Below the pieces are notes generated by a model, which was given only the letters and a program-made list of their open reading frames with translations, was not told the DNA's origin and made no database searches. From Halorubrum aethiopicum (lineage in GTDB: Archaea; Halobacteriota; Halobacteria; Halobacteriales; Haloferacaceae), in assembly GCF_001542905.1 (NCBI RefSeq), contig NZ_LOAJ01000001.1, forward strand, positions 868,001 to 932,000: a DNA stretch of 64,000 nucleotides, written 5' to 3'. Below are positions 1-7,707 of this stretch, in pieces. A program made the position numbers and the translations under genes. Within the stretch, counting starts at the first letter, position 1, and each line of letters begins with the position of its first letter.

Positions 1-902
1 GCGCGGTCGACGGTCCCCAGGAGGAACAGCACGGACCCGGAGAGCAACACAACCCAGCCGTAGTTGAGCAGCGTCAGGAGCGCCGGGAAGTCGACGACGA
101 CCTTGCCGAGCGCGGTCGTCATCACGTCGTTGTGTAAGGCGATCATGAGGCCGTCGCCGGCGTACCACTCCTGTCCGGCGTGTTTCAGGATCGCGTTCGA
201 GGTGAACACGACCACCGGCTGGACGAGAAGCGCCGCGGTCCCGAAGCTCGCGACGGTCTCCCTCGCCGACCCGCGCCGGAGCGCGTCGATCGACCAGCGC
301 TCGCCGAGCGGCGTCACGAGCGCGACGGCCAACAGCACGCGGAACAGCCGGTCGCCGCCGTTGAGGACGGCGGGGTTCCGCGCCTGAAGCGAGAACAGGA
401 GCAACAGCGAGACGAAGCCGACCAGCCGCGTCCGGTAGCCGAGGAGGAACGCGACGGCGAAGACGCCCGCGACGACGAACAACGCCCCCTGGAACCAGAG
501 GTCCCCCGAGAGCGCGTGGAGCGAGACGCCGGTGTACTGGCCGTAGGTGGCCTCGTAGGCCGCCACCGGGTAGACGCCCGCGTCGGTGTAAAACAGCGCG
601 AGGTCCTGCGACCGGTGGAGGAGGTCGACCAGGATCACGAGCGCGAGCGCGATCCGGACGGCCGCGAGCGACCGGGCGTCGACCTCGAACCGCCTGCGCA
701 CGCGGTCGCGAACCGATGACAGCCGTTCCCACGCTCGCGCGAGCGGGCTCCCGGCCGGAGCGGGCGTCTCGTCGCGGTCGGCCGACTCCTGGTGGCTGTC
801 TACCGAGTCGTCGGGGTCGTTCGGGGACGGGGTGTCTCGTGACGGCATTCGGTCTCGACGGGGGTCGCCGCCGGCCTCCGGCGGGGACCCGTCCGATCGC
901 AT
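1..902 (-). CDS. HTTM-domain membrane protein, 3' end cut off by the window
   Basis: The reverse strand is open from an ATG at 902 to the left edge, giving about 300 residues with no stop. A polar, acidic tail of about 75 residues comes first, followed by several hydrophobic segments. The segment starting RSLAAVRIALALVILVDLLH and the later motifs LFYTDAGVYPV and FRVLLAVALVTPLGERWSID are typical of haloarchaeal HTTM proteins, which share a membrane fold with the vitamin-K-dependent gamma-carboxylase N-terminus. The substrate is unknown. An alternative in-frame ATG lies at 848, inside the polar tail. The next gene is divergent. Confidence 0.8.
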   Translation of the reverse strand, partial: MRSDGSPPEAGGDPRRDRMPSRDTPSPNDPDDSVDSHQESADRDETPAPAGSPLARAWERLSSVRDRVRRRFEVDARSLAAVRIALALVILVDLLHRSQDLALFYTDAGVYPVAAYEATYGQYTGVSLHALSGDLWFQGALFVVAGVFAVAFLLGYRTRLVGFVSLLLLFSLQARNPAVLNGGDRLFRVLLAVALVTPLGERWSIDALRRGSARETVASFGTAALLVQPVVVFTSNAILKHAGQEWYAGDGLMIALHNDVMTTALGKVVVDFPALLTLLNYGWVVLLSGSVLFLLGTVDR

Positions 903-1041
903 AATGCCTCGCGTAGACCGTATGTATATCTGTTGGGCCGCCGTCGCCGTCCCTCGGGACCGTCGTCAGCGGGTTTTCGGGCCGCTCGCACCGCTTCGCC
1001 GCGTCCGAACCCTTTTTGACCGGTCTTCGCCATCCGTTGGC

Positions 1042-2505
1042 ATGGAACTCGATACGGTGACCGACGCGGTCGAGGACCGGCGCGAGGAGCTCACGGCGCT
1101 CGCCCGCGACATCTGGGAGCACCCGCAGACGGCCTTCGAGGAGACGTACGCGGCCGACCGACTGATCAGCGTCCTCGCGGAGCGCGGCTTCGACGTCGAG
1201 GTCGGCGTCGGCGACGTCGAGACCGCCTTCGTCGCCCGGTACGGCGAGGGGGACCCGGTCGTCGGCACGATGGGCGAGTTCGACGCGCTCCCCGGCCTCT
1301 CACAGCGCGTGAGCGCGACGAAGGAGCCGATCGAGGCGGGCGGAAACGGCCACGGCTGCGGCCACAACCTCTTCGGGGTCGGCTCGCTCGGGGCCGCGCT
1401 CGCGGTCGCCGACGCGATCGACGAGGGCCTCGAGGGCTCTGTCGTCTACGTCGGAACGCCCGCCGAGGAGGCCGGCGCGGGGAAGGTGTACATGGCTCGC
1501 GCGGGCGCGTTCGACGACATCGACGCGGTGGTCTCCTGGCATCCGGGCTGGTACAACGCGCCCACGAAGGGGTCGTGTCTGGCGGTCGACGGCTTCGAGG
1601 TGACCGTCCACGGCGAGTCCTCCCACGCCGCCGCCTCGCCCGAGGCCGGCCGGAGCGCGCTCGACGGTCTCCAGCTCCTCAACACGGCCGTCGAGTACAT
1701 GCGCGAGCACGTCCCCGACCCGGTCCGGCTCCACTACGTGATCACCGAGGGCGGCGACGCGGCAAACGTCGTCCCGCCGGAGGCGACGGGCGAGTACCTC
1801 GTGCGCGCGCCGAGCCGCGACCTCGTCGACGAGGTCTCCGCGTGGTTCCGCAGGGCGGCGGAGGGCGCGGCGCTGATGGGCGACGTCGACGTCGAAGTCA
1901 CCAAGATCAGCGGGATCTACGGCGTCCGACCGAACGAGACGCTCGGCGACGCCATCCGCGAGACGATGGGCGAGATCGGCGCGTTCTCCGTCGACGACCC
2001 GCTCGCCGACGACCTCCGCGAGTCGCTCGGCGACGTGTCGGGGCAGCTCGAGGAACTGGAGCCCGAACACCGCGACCGCGCCCGCGACTCGGCGTACTTC
2101 ACCGAGCCGATCGACGCGCTCGACGCCGGCGAGGTCGGGTCGTACTCCACCGACTCCGGCGACGTGAGCCAGATCGTCCCGCTCGGCCGGATGACGACGG
2201 CGACGTGGCCCGTCGGGACGCCGCCACACTCCTGGCAGGCGGTGGCCGCAAGCGGCTCCACCGGCACGGAGGGAATGCTGTACGCCGCGAAGACGATCGG
2301 CGGGACGCTCCTCCGGCTGCTGGCCGACGAGGAGCTCCGCGCCGAGGTCGTCGCCGAGTTCGAGGAGCGCGGCGGCGCGGACGGGTACGAGTCGGCGATG
2401 CCGGACGACGCCGACCCCTACGAGCTGCTCGGCGTCGAGCGCCCCGACTTCGAGCCGACCTTCGAGGCCGAGCCGCCGGCTGCCGGCACCGCGGACGACG
2501 ACTGA
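1042..2505 (+). CDS. M20-family amidohydrolase (AbgB-like aminobenzoyl-glutamate / aminoacyl hydrolase)
   Basis: A 487-residue metal-dependent hydrolase of the M20 peptidase family, closest by eye to AbgB (p-aminobenzoyl-glutamate hydrolase subunit B, about 480 residues). Visible signatures are GEFDALPGLSQ, the metal-binding HGCGHNLFG near residue 110, and GTPAEEAGAGK with its catalytic glutamates. The dimerisation domain lies in the middle (VHGESSHAAASPEAGRSALD). The frame is open upstream to 832, but the ATG at 1042 starts the conserved fold and lies about 30 nt after a T-rich promoter-like stretch (cctttttgac). The true substrate cannot be read from sequence; an N-acyl amino acid is equally possible. 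The C-terminal 30 residues are an acidic, proline-rich extension. Confidence 0.9.
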   Translation: MELDTVTDAVEDRREELTALARDIWEHPQTAFEETYAADRLISVLAERGFDVEVGVGDVETAFVARYGEGDPVVGTMGEFDALPGLSQRVSATKEPIEAGGNGHGCGHNLFGVGSLGAALAVADAIDEGLEGSVVYVGTPAEEAGAGKVYMARAGAFDDIDAVVSWHPGWYNAPTKGSCLAVDGFEVTVHGESSHAAASPEAGRSALDGLQLLNTAVEYMREHVPDPVRLHYVITEGGDAANVVPPEATGEYLVRAPSRDLVDEVSAWFRRAAEGAALMGDVDVEVTKISGIYGVRPNETLGDAIRETMGEIGAFSVDDPLADDLRESLGDVSGQLEELEPEHRDRARDSAYFTEPIDALDAGEVGSYSTDSGDVSQIVPLGRMTTATWPVGTPPHSWQAVAASGSTGTEGMLYAAKTIGGTLLRLLADEELRAEVVAEFEERGGADGYESAMPDDADPYELLGVERPDFEPTFEAEPPAAGTADDD

Positions 2506-2527
2506 ACGCCGCGCGCCGGAACGCCGC

Positions 2528-2578
2528 GCGCCGACTCACTCCCTGCGCCGACTCACTCCCTGCGCCGACTCACTCCCC
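2528..2578. repeat. Three tandem 17-bp repeats overlapping a stop codon
   Basis: The unit gcgccgactcactccct occurs at 2528, 2545 and 2562, the third copy differing in its last base. It lies between the convergent amidohydrolase and the membrane-protein gene. The third unit carries the TGA stop (complement of 2570-2572) of the reverse-strand gene. A 15-bp direct repeat of aacgccgcgcgccg(g) immediately precedes it, from about 2505. Confidence 0.85.
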
Positions 2579-3085
2579 GACGGTCGCGGCGACGATCCCG
2601 ATCGTCTGACCGACGCCGACGACGGCGAGTCCCGCGGCGGTCCCGGTCGCCGTTCCCGAGACCGCGACGCCGACCGCCCCGGCGACACAGCAGGTCGCGC
2701 CGAGACCGTACGCGCGCCCGGCCCGCTCGACCCGCCGCCCGGTGTCCGCCAGCCCGGCCGCCGGGAGCAGGATCCACCCGTACAGCGCGACCGCGAGGAG
2801 CGGCTCCGCGGGGAGGGCGATCCGGCCGTCGAGCGCGAGGAAGCCGACGACGCCCGCGAGCGTCGCGGGCGTGCCCGCGAGGACGACGAGCCTCCAGACG
2901 CGGAGGGCACCCGACCCCATCTCGTCCCACGAGCCGACGAGAAACGCGACGAGCAGGGCGCTCATCACGACGTGGGCGACGAACAGCGCGTGCGTGCCGA
3001 CGACCCCGAGGACCGCGCTCGCGGCCACGAGCCACGCGGCCGGCACCAGAATCGCGGGTCCGTTCTCCCGGAAGCTGGGAAACAC
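2570..3085 (-). CDS. Five-helix membrane protein of unknown function
   Basis: 171 residues, mostly hydrophobic, with about five predicted membrane helices separated by short charged loops (for example SWDEMGSGALRVWR). The frame is open as far as 3334, but that would overlap the cold-shock gene. A TTTATA box (complement of 3109-3115) sits about 27 nt before an in-frame GTG at 3085, so a leaderless GTG start is preferred. I do not recognise the family. The first helix follows a short tail ending PSFREN. It converges on the amidohydrolase and diverges from cspA. Confidence 0.7.
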   Translation of the reverse strand: MFPSFRENGPAILVPAAWLVAASAVLGVVGTHALFVAHVVMSALLVAFLVGSWDEMGSGALRVWRLVVLAGTPATLAGVVGFLALDGRIALPAEPLLAVALYGWILLPAAGLADTGRRVERAGRAYGLGATCCVAGAVGVAVSGTATGTAAGLAVVGVGQTIGIVAATVGE

Positions 3086-3108
3086 GCCACCGGATCGGTC
3101 CCGCTCGA

Positions 3109-3115
3109 GTATAAA
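3109..3115 (-). promoter_or_regulatory. TATA box for the leaderless membrane-protein gene
   Basis: TTTATAC on the reverse strand is centred about 27 nt upstream of the GTG at 3085. This is the archaeal TATA spacing for a transcript with no leader, and it decides the start codon. Confidence 0.6.
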
Positions 3116-3299
3116 CGTCCGCGTCTGACCGGGGCGCGGCGGGGAACCGACCGGTCCGTCGGTTCCCTCCGGCGAAACCGCTCGGACGGTCACCGGACGC
3201 GGTTGTTTTGACGAACATCGAAAACGATCGTCGAGTGACGGTCGTGTTAACTGTACACTCGCAAGTCTTATTCCCCCGACCGGCGTGTGTCTAAACGCA

Positions 3300-3494
3300 A
3301 TGGCGACAGGAAAGGTTGATTTCTTCAACGACACTGGCGGCTACGGTTTCATTTCGACTGAGGACGAGGACGACGACGTGTTCTTCCACATGGAGGACGT
3401 TGGCGGTCCGGACCTCGAGGAGGGTCAGGAGCTCGAGTTCGACATCGAGTCCTCGCCCAAGGGTCCCCGCGCGACCAACGTCGTTCGGCAGTAA
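3300..3494 (+). CDS. CspA-family cold-shock protein
   Basis: A 64-residue single cold-shock domain that binds single-stranded nucleic acid. RNP1 appears as GGYGFIST (residues 13-20) and RNP2 as DVFFHMEDV (residues 26-34), with the aromatic residues expected to stack on bases. The sequence is very acidic, as expected in a high-salt cytoplasm. The ATG at 3300 is chosen because the fold begins MATGKVDFFN; the five residues upstream are not conserved in the family. A TATA-like cttatt lies about 30 nt upstream. The gene is a single transcription unit. Confidence 0.95.
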   Translation: MATGKVDFFNDTGGYGFISTEDEDDDVFFHMEDVGGPDLEEGQELEFDIESSPKGPRATNVVRQ

Positions 3495-3545
3495 ACCGGC
3501 TACCGAGGCGGGTCGTCCGGCTGACGCCGAACACGGCTCCGACAC

Positions 3546-3562
3546 GCGAAAACGAGTTTTGT
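3546..3562. terminator. Possible bidirectional terminator hairpin
   Basis: cgaaaacgagttttg forms a short AAAAC/GTTTT hairpin in the space between the convergent cspA and ferredoxin genes. It is short, and its role as a terminator is inferred only from position and base content. Confidence 0.3.
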
Positions 3563-3641
3563 TCCCGCGGTGCGGACTCACGTCCGTCGCGGGCTGTTAT
3601 CGACCGCGTAGCGGCGGCGACGAGCGGTTCCGTCGCCGTCG

Positions 3642-3956
3642 CTAGACGTGTTGGCCCCAGAGCCCCCGGCCCTTCGTCACCTCGACGTCGCCCTCGACGC
3701 GGGTCTGACACGCGAGCCGAACGTCGTGGCTGGGGTGGTGGGGCGGGAGCCAGAGTCGGGCCTTCTCCTTGCGGCCCGGCTCGCTGACTTCGCCGTCGAC
3801 TTGAACCGCACAGGTCCCACACGAGCCGGTTCCGCGACAGTTGAACTGCTCCGACCTGCCGTTGTACACCGACAGTCCGGCCTCCTTCAACACGTCGCGC
3901 AAGACGGCACCCTCCTCGCACTCGATCTCCTCGCCCTGGTAGTACACGGTCGGCAT
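3642..3956 (-). CDS. 2Fe-2S plant-type ferredoxin
   Basis: A 104-residue soluble electron carrier. The cluster ligands are visible as CRGTGSCGTC (three cysteines) and a fourth cysteine in LACQTRV near residue 83, the classic CX5CX2C...C pattern. It lacks the extra acidic insertion of the major halophilic ferredoxin, so it is probably a secondary ferredoxin. The ATG at 3956 begins MPTVYYQGEEI, a normal start for the beta-grasp fold. It diverges from the following acidic zinc-ribbon gene. The redox partner is not evident from the neighbours. Confidence 0.93.
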   Translation of the reverse strand: MPTVYYQGEEIECEEGAVLRDVLKEAGLSVYNGRSEQFNCRGTGSCGTCAVQVDGEVSEPGRKEKARLWLPPHHPSHDVRLACQTRVEGDVEVTKGRGLWGQHV

Positions 3957-4116
3957 GGTGCGTGATACCGTACGCGTCGAGGCCTCAAAGAGTCTGGTGT
4001 GCGTCGCGGATCACCCCGATCGACGCCGACGGCCCGTCTCGAACCCGAGACCGGCGTGTGCCGGGCGTCCGACGCCGACGGGGCGTTTTTTACCCTCGGC
4101 ACCGCAGGGTGGTGTA

Positions 4117-5376
4117 ATGGGACTCAGGTGTCTGCTCGGGCACGATTTCTCGGAGCCCGAACTAGAGCGCGAGCGCGAGGAGGACGGCGGGGAAGTCGTC
4201 ACGACCGTCAGGGAGGTGAAGACCTGCGCTCGCTGCGGCGAGACGCAGGTCGTGAGCGAGAACACCGAGGTCACGACGATGGAACAGCTCACCGACCAGG
4301 CGACCGCCGGGGCGTCCCCGGCCGACACGACCGGCGCATCCGACGCGAGCGAGCGGGCGGAGACGCCCGGGTCGACCGGGCCGGCCGACGGGCCCGACGG
4401 ACGCGGAACGCCCGCGGAGCCGTCGTCCCGCTCCGGCGGAGCGGACCGGAGCCCCGACATCGATTACGACGGCGTCGACGCGGCCGACCCCGACGCGGAC
4501 GACGCGGAGATCCTCGAGGACGCCCCCGCCGAGGGCGAGGCGACGGTCGACGGGTCGGCGGACGACGCTCCGGTCGACGCCCCGGTCGACGCTCCGGTCG
4601 ACGACTCCGCCCCCGGAGACGCCGCGGTCGCGGCGGACGACGAGGGCGCGGAGCTGATCGACGACGGCCCCGGTCCCGACGTCGACGCGGCCGACGCCGG
4701 GTCGGTCGACGCCGGGAGCGATGCCGCCGGGAGCGATGCCGCCGGGAGCGATGCCGCCGGGAGCGGTACCGACGAGGCTCCGCCGGATCCGGCCGACGCC
4801 TCCGACGCCGGTCCCGACCGTGACGGCGAAGACGCCCGCGACGACGGCGTGATCCTCGACGCGGACGACGCGGACGCAACCGACGCCGCGGACGACCGCG
4901 ACCGCGGCGAGTGGCCGGAGGTCGAGGCGGACGACGACGATACGGCGTTCGAGACGACGCCCTGGCCCGAACAGCAGGCCGAAGACGAGGGGTTCGACGC
5001 CGAGGTCGGCGGGGACGGCGACAGCGGCGTCGAGTTCGGCGGTCTCACCCCGGAGGTCGCGGAGTCCGGTGCGGGCTCCGCGGACGCGGAGTACGTCGAG
5101 CCGGCGGAGCGCCGGTCATCAACCGGATCCGCGGGCGGCGTCGAAGGCGGTAGTGGACCGAACGAGCCCGCCGCCGAGGCGGCGGACGACGGCCCCGGAT
5201 CCGGGATCACCCGCGAGGAGAGCCCCGAGTTGGAGCCGGAGGGTACGGGGACGACTCCGACGGAGTACTACTGTCCCGAGTGCGGCATGACCGTCGGGTC
5301 CGACGGCAGTTCGATGCGAGCGGGCGACATCTGTCCCGAGTGTAAACGAGGCTACGTCGCGGAACGCCCGCAGTAG
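4117..5376 (+). CDS. Acidic double zinc-ribbon protein (DUF7093-like)
   Basis: 419 residues. The N-terminus MGLRCLLGHDF followed by CARCGETQ looks like one zinc ribbon (about residues 1-55). The C-terminus has a second, CPECGM...CPECKRG (about residues 385-412). Between them is about 300 residues of low-complexity Asp/Ala/Gly/Glu sequence that is almost certainly disordered. The frame is open to 3955, but the ATG at 4117 starts the conserved domain and follows a cgttttttaccc promoter-like element by about 30 nt. The N-terminal domain resembles a haloarchaeal family I remember as DUF7093. The function is unknown; paired ribbons suggest a nucleic-acid or protein adaptor. Confidence 0.75.
   Translation: MGLRCLLGHDFSEPELEREREEDGGEVVTTVREVKTCARCGETQVVSENTEVTTMEQLTDQATAGASPADTTGASDASERAETPGSTGPADGPDGRGTPAEPSSRSGGADRSPDIDYDGVDAADPDADDAEILEDAPAEGEATVDGSADDAPVDAPVDAPVDDSAPGDAAVAADDEGAELIDDGPGPDVDAADAGSVDAGSDAAGSDAAGSDAAGSGTDEAPPDPADASDAGPDRDGEDARDDGVILDADDADATDAADDRDRGEWPEVEADDDDTAFETTPWPEQQAEDEGFDAEVGGDGDSGVEFGGLTPEVAESGAGSADAEYVEPAERRSSTGSAGGVEGGSGPNEPAAEAADDGPGSGITREESPELEPEGTGTTPTEYYCPECGMTVGSDGSSMRAGDICPECKRGYVAERPQ
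4567..4602 (+). repeat. Three 12-bp coding tandem repeats (APVD)
   Basis: gctccggtcgac-type units encode (Ala-Pro-Val-Asp)x3 in the disordered linker of the zinc-ribbon protein. The units are near identical, with one T/C change, suggesting recent slippage. Confidence 0.85.
4711..4770 (+). repeat. Four 15-bp coding tandem repeats (AGSDA)
   Basis: The unit gccgggagcgatgcc occurs three times exactly and a fourth time with two changes, encoding repeated Ala-Gly-Ser-Asp-Ala in the acidic linker. Copy number is likely to vary between strains. Confidence 0.9.
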
Positions 5377-5507
5377 TCGCCGGACCGGCGCGTTTCGACC
5401 TCCCTCTCACCGTTCCGTTTCTCGTCGTTTCGAGCCTCGAGCCCGGCGTGTGACGCCGGTTCTCCGTGACGAAACTGGTTTACGCGACCCTGTCGAACGG
5501 TCGCGGC

Positions 5508-5891
5508 ATGAAGCAGTACAAGATGCGTCGCGGCGAGCATCTCGACGAGCGCATGCCGGATCTCAAAGGCTCCATCGAGGAGTACTTCGGCGAGGTCACC
5601 GGCACCGAGGAGTACGACGGCCACGAGCTGTACGTGGTCGAGGATCCCGAGAACCCCGTCTTCGAGCGGATCGTCGCCGGTGCGGCCGAGTACAGCGGCA
5701 AGAAGGACAAGCTCGCGGTCCACTTCGAGGAACGCCCGGCCGAGGAGGTCATCGCCGAGGGGAACGCCGACGCCGCCGCCGACGCGGTCGACGCGAAGAA
5801 CTCCTTCCTGCTCGAGGCCACCGGCCGCGACGCGAAGTCCCGACGGGACTCGCTGAAACGCGAGGTCGAGGACGACGCCCCCGACTACTGA
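5508..5891 (+). CDS. DUF5611-like conserved haloarchaeal protein
   Basis: 127 residues, soluble and acidic. The order of motifs MKQYKMRRGEHLDERMPDL, EEYDGHELYVVEDP, AAEYSGKKDKLAVHFEE and LLEATGRDAKSRRDSLKR matches a small archaeal family I recall as DUF5611, of unknown function. The open frame reaches 5466, but the ATG at 5508 lies about 28 nt after a ggtttacgcg TATA-like box and begins the conserved block, so a leaderless start is likely. The basic C-terminal GRDAKSRRDS segment stands out in an otherwise acidic protein and could touch nucleic acid, but that is a guess. Confidence 0.8.
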   Translation: MKQYKMRRGEHLDERMPDLKGSIEEYFGEVTGTEEYDGHELYVVEDPENPVFERIVAGAAEYSGKKDKLAVHFEERPAEEVIAEGNADAAADAVDAKNSFLLEATGRDAKSRRDSLKREVEDDAPDY

Positions 5892-6049
5892 CGTTCTCCC
5901 CCGACTCCCGACGCCTCCGCTCCCGTTCTCGCCGGCGACCGTCACCCCTCGAGCGACGCGGCCGTCTCGAGATCGTGTTTCCTCTCCGCCGCGGAGCCGT
6001 CTCTCTCGCTCTCACGGCCGATCCGTCGCGTCCGCCCTTGTCATGAATA

Positions 6050-6069
6050 TTAATTCAATATTGAGTTAA
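6050..6069. promoter_or_regulatory. 20-bp AT-rich palindrome upstream of the uspA promoter
   Basis: TTAATTCAATATTGAGTTAA reads the same on both strands except for one pair (6054/6065). Its core TCAATATTGA is perfect. It ends 11 bp before a TTTAAG TATA-like box at 6081, itself about 27 nt before the ATG at 6110. A palindrome just upstream of the BRE/TATA is where an archaeal activator usually binds. Confidence 0.6.
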
Positions 6070-6109
6070 AAATCAGCAGCTTTAAGCACGCCGGCCGACA
6101 ACGGAAGGT

Positions 6110-6592
6110 ATGAGCATCGAGACGATCCTGTTAGCGGTCGGAACCGAGGACGAGAAACGAACCGAGCGGCTCGCCGCGGAGGCGACGAGCGTCGCGAAGC
6201 CAACCGGGGCCACGGTCGTCCTCGCGCACGTGTTCGGCGACGACGAGTTCGCCGAGGTCCGGTCGAACCTCGGCGTCGACGCCGAGAGCGAGGGGTCGAC
6301 CCCCGACGCGGTCGCGGAACGGCACACCACCACCAGATCCATCTCGAAGGCGCTCTCGGCGGCGGGCGTGAACCACGAGATCCGCGGCGCGGTCGGCGAC
6401 CACGCCGACGAGATCGTCGCGCTGGCCGAGGAGACCGACGCCGACCGCGTCGTCGTCGGCGGTCGCCACCGCTCGCCGACCGGCAAGGCGGTCTTCGGCA
6501 GCGTCGCACAGGACGTGATCCTCTCCGCGCCGTGTCCGGTGACGTTCGTGCGCGAGGAGCCCGTCGAGTCGAAACGCCGCGTCGCGCCCTGA
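6110..6592 (+). CDS. Universal stress protein (UspA family)
   Basis: A 160-residue single Usp domain of the HUP (adenine-nucleotide alpha hydrolase-like) fold. The N-terminal strand IETILLAVGTED and the ATP-loop signature VVVGGRHRSPTGKAVFGSVAQDVI (GxxHxSPxGKxxxGS) are intact, so it should belong to the ATP-binding class. The middle region has a longer insertion (EGSTPDAVAERHTTTRS) than minimal Usp domains. The ATG at 6110 is preceded by TTTAAG at 6081 and a near-perfect palindrome at 6050-6069, which points to specific regulation. It is a single gene. Confidence 0.92.
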   Translation: MSIETILLAVGTEDEKRTERLAAEATSVAKPTGATVVLAHVFGDDEFAEVRSNLGVDAESEGSTPDAVAERHTTTRSISKALSAAGVNHEIRGAVGDHADEIVALAEETDADRVVVGGRHRSPTGKAVFGSVAQDVILSAPCPVTFVREEPVESKRRVAP

Positions 6593-6699
6593 CTCCGGTC
6601 TCGGGCGTTCCCTTTCGACGATCTACGTTCGACCGGTCGCGATCGACCGCGTCGCCCGAACCGTCCCGATTAAGTGGTAACGGGGCCCTCTTTCCGCCG

Positions 6700-7680
6700 A
6701 TGGCTTACTACGTGGGCGTCGACCTCGGCGCGACGAACGTCCGCGCGGTCGTCGGCGACGAGACGGCGACCGTGCTCGGCTCCGACGCGCGCGGCACCCC
6801 CCGTGGCCCGACCGGCATCGCCGTCACCGAGGCGGTGTTGAGCGTCGTCCGAAACGCGTGCGCGGAGGCCGGCGTCGATCCGGACGCGGTCGCCGCCGCC
6901 GGGATCGGCTCCATCGGTCCGCTCGACCTCGCGGCCGGGGTCGTGTTGAACCCGGCGAACCTCCCGGACACCGTCGAGCGGATCCCGCTCGTCGGCCCGG
7001 TCTCGCGGCTGCTCGACACCGAGGAGGTCCACCTCCACAACGACACCAACGCGGGCGTGATCGGCGAGCGCTTCCACTCCGAGCGCAACCCCGACGACAT
7101 GGTGTACCTCACCGTCTCCTCGGGGATCGGCGCGGGCGTCGCCGTCGACGGCAACGTCCTCTCGGGGTGGGACGGCAACGCGGGCGAGGTCGGCCACATG
7201 ACCGTCGACCCGCACGGGTTCATGACCTGCGGGTGCGGCCTCGACGGCCACTGGGAGGGGTACTGCTCCGGCAACAACATCCCGAAGTACGCCCGCGAGC
7301 TCCACGAGGAGGACCCCATCGAGACCGCGCTCCCGATCGAGGACCCCGACTTCTCCGCGGTCGACGTCTTCGAGGCCGCCGGCTCGGACACCTTCGCCGA
7401 CCACGTGATAGACCAGCTCGCCCACTGGAACGCGATGGGGGTCGCGAACGTGATCCACGCGTACGCCCCGCTCGTCGTCAGCGTCGGCGGCGCGGTCGCG
7501 CTCAACAATCCCGAGCGCGTCCTCGATCCGGTCCGCGAGAAGCTCGCGGAGATGGTGTTCATCAACGTCCCGGAGATCCGGCTCACCGAACTCGGCGACG
7601 ACGTCGTCGTCAAGGGCGCGCTCGCGAGCGCGCTCACCGGCGGGACCGGCGACCGCTCGCGCGTCGAGTCGCCCCCGTAG
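6700..7680 (+). CDS. ROK-family sugar kinase (glucokinase-like)
   Basis: 326 residues of the actin/hexokinase-like ATPase fold. The phosphate-1 loop is GVDLGATNVRAVVG at the N-terminus. HNDTNAGVIGER carries the catalytic aspartate (HND), and the sugar-binding GEVGHM is followed by the zinc region. The ROK consensus CxCGxxGCxE reads CGCGLDGHWE here, with histidine in place of the third cysteine, so zinc ligation may use His or the later Cys of YCSG. Glucose is the usual substrate in haloarchaeal relatives, but this is inferred. The upstream reading frame is open to 6532; the ATG at 6700 starts the P-loop strand. Confidence 0.88.
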   Translation: MAYYVGVDLGATNVRAVVGDETATVLGSDARGTPRGPTGIAVTEAVLSVVRNACAEAGVDPDAVAAAGIGSIGPLDLAAGVVLNPANLPDTVERIPLVGPVSRLLDTEEVHLHNDTNAGVIGERFHSERNPDDMVYLTVSSGIGAGVAVDGNVLSGWDGNAGEVGHMTVDPHGFMTCGCGLDGHWEGYCSGNNIPKYARELHEEDPIETALPIEDPDFSAVDVFEAAGSDTFADHVIDQLAHWNAMGVANVIHAYAPLVVSVGGAVALNNPERVLDPVREKLAEMVFINVPEIRLTELGDDVVVKGALASALTGGTGDRSRVESPP

Positions 7681-7707
7681 GCGGACGATCTCCGGTTCCC
7701 CTCCCGA

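Noticed and set aside
2528..2578. CRISPR or integron site
   Set aside because: Three contiguous 17-bp repeats without spacers or nearby cas or integrase genes.
1575..2609. Large forward open frame of 344 codons
   Set aside because: Arginine-rich shadow of the M20 amidohydrolase in another frame; no motifs.
2570..3334. Longer version of the membrane-protein gene starting at 3334
   Set aside because: It would run through the cold-shock gene; the TATA-GTG pair at 3109/3085 is a better start.
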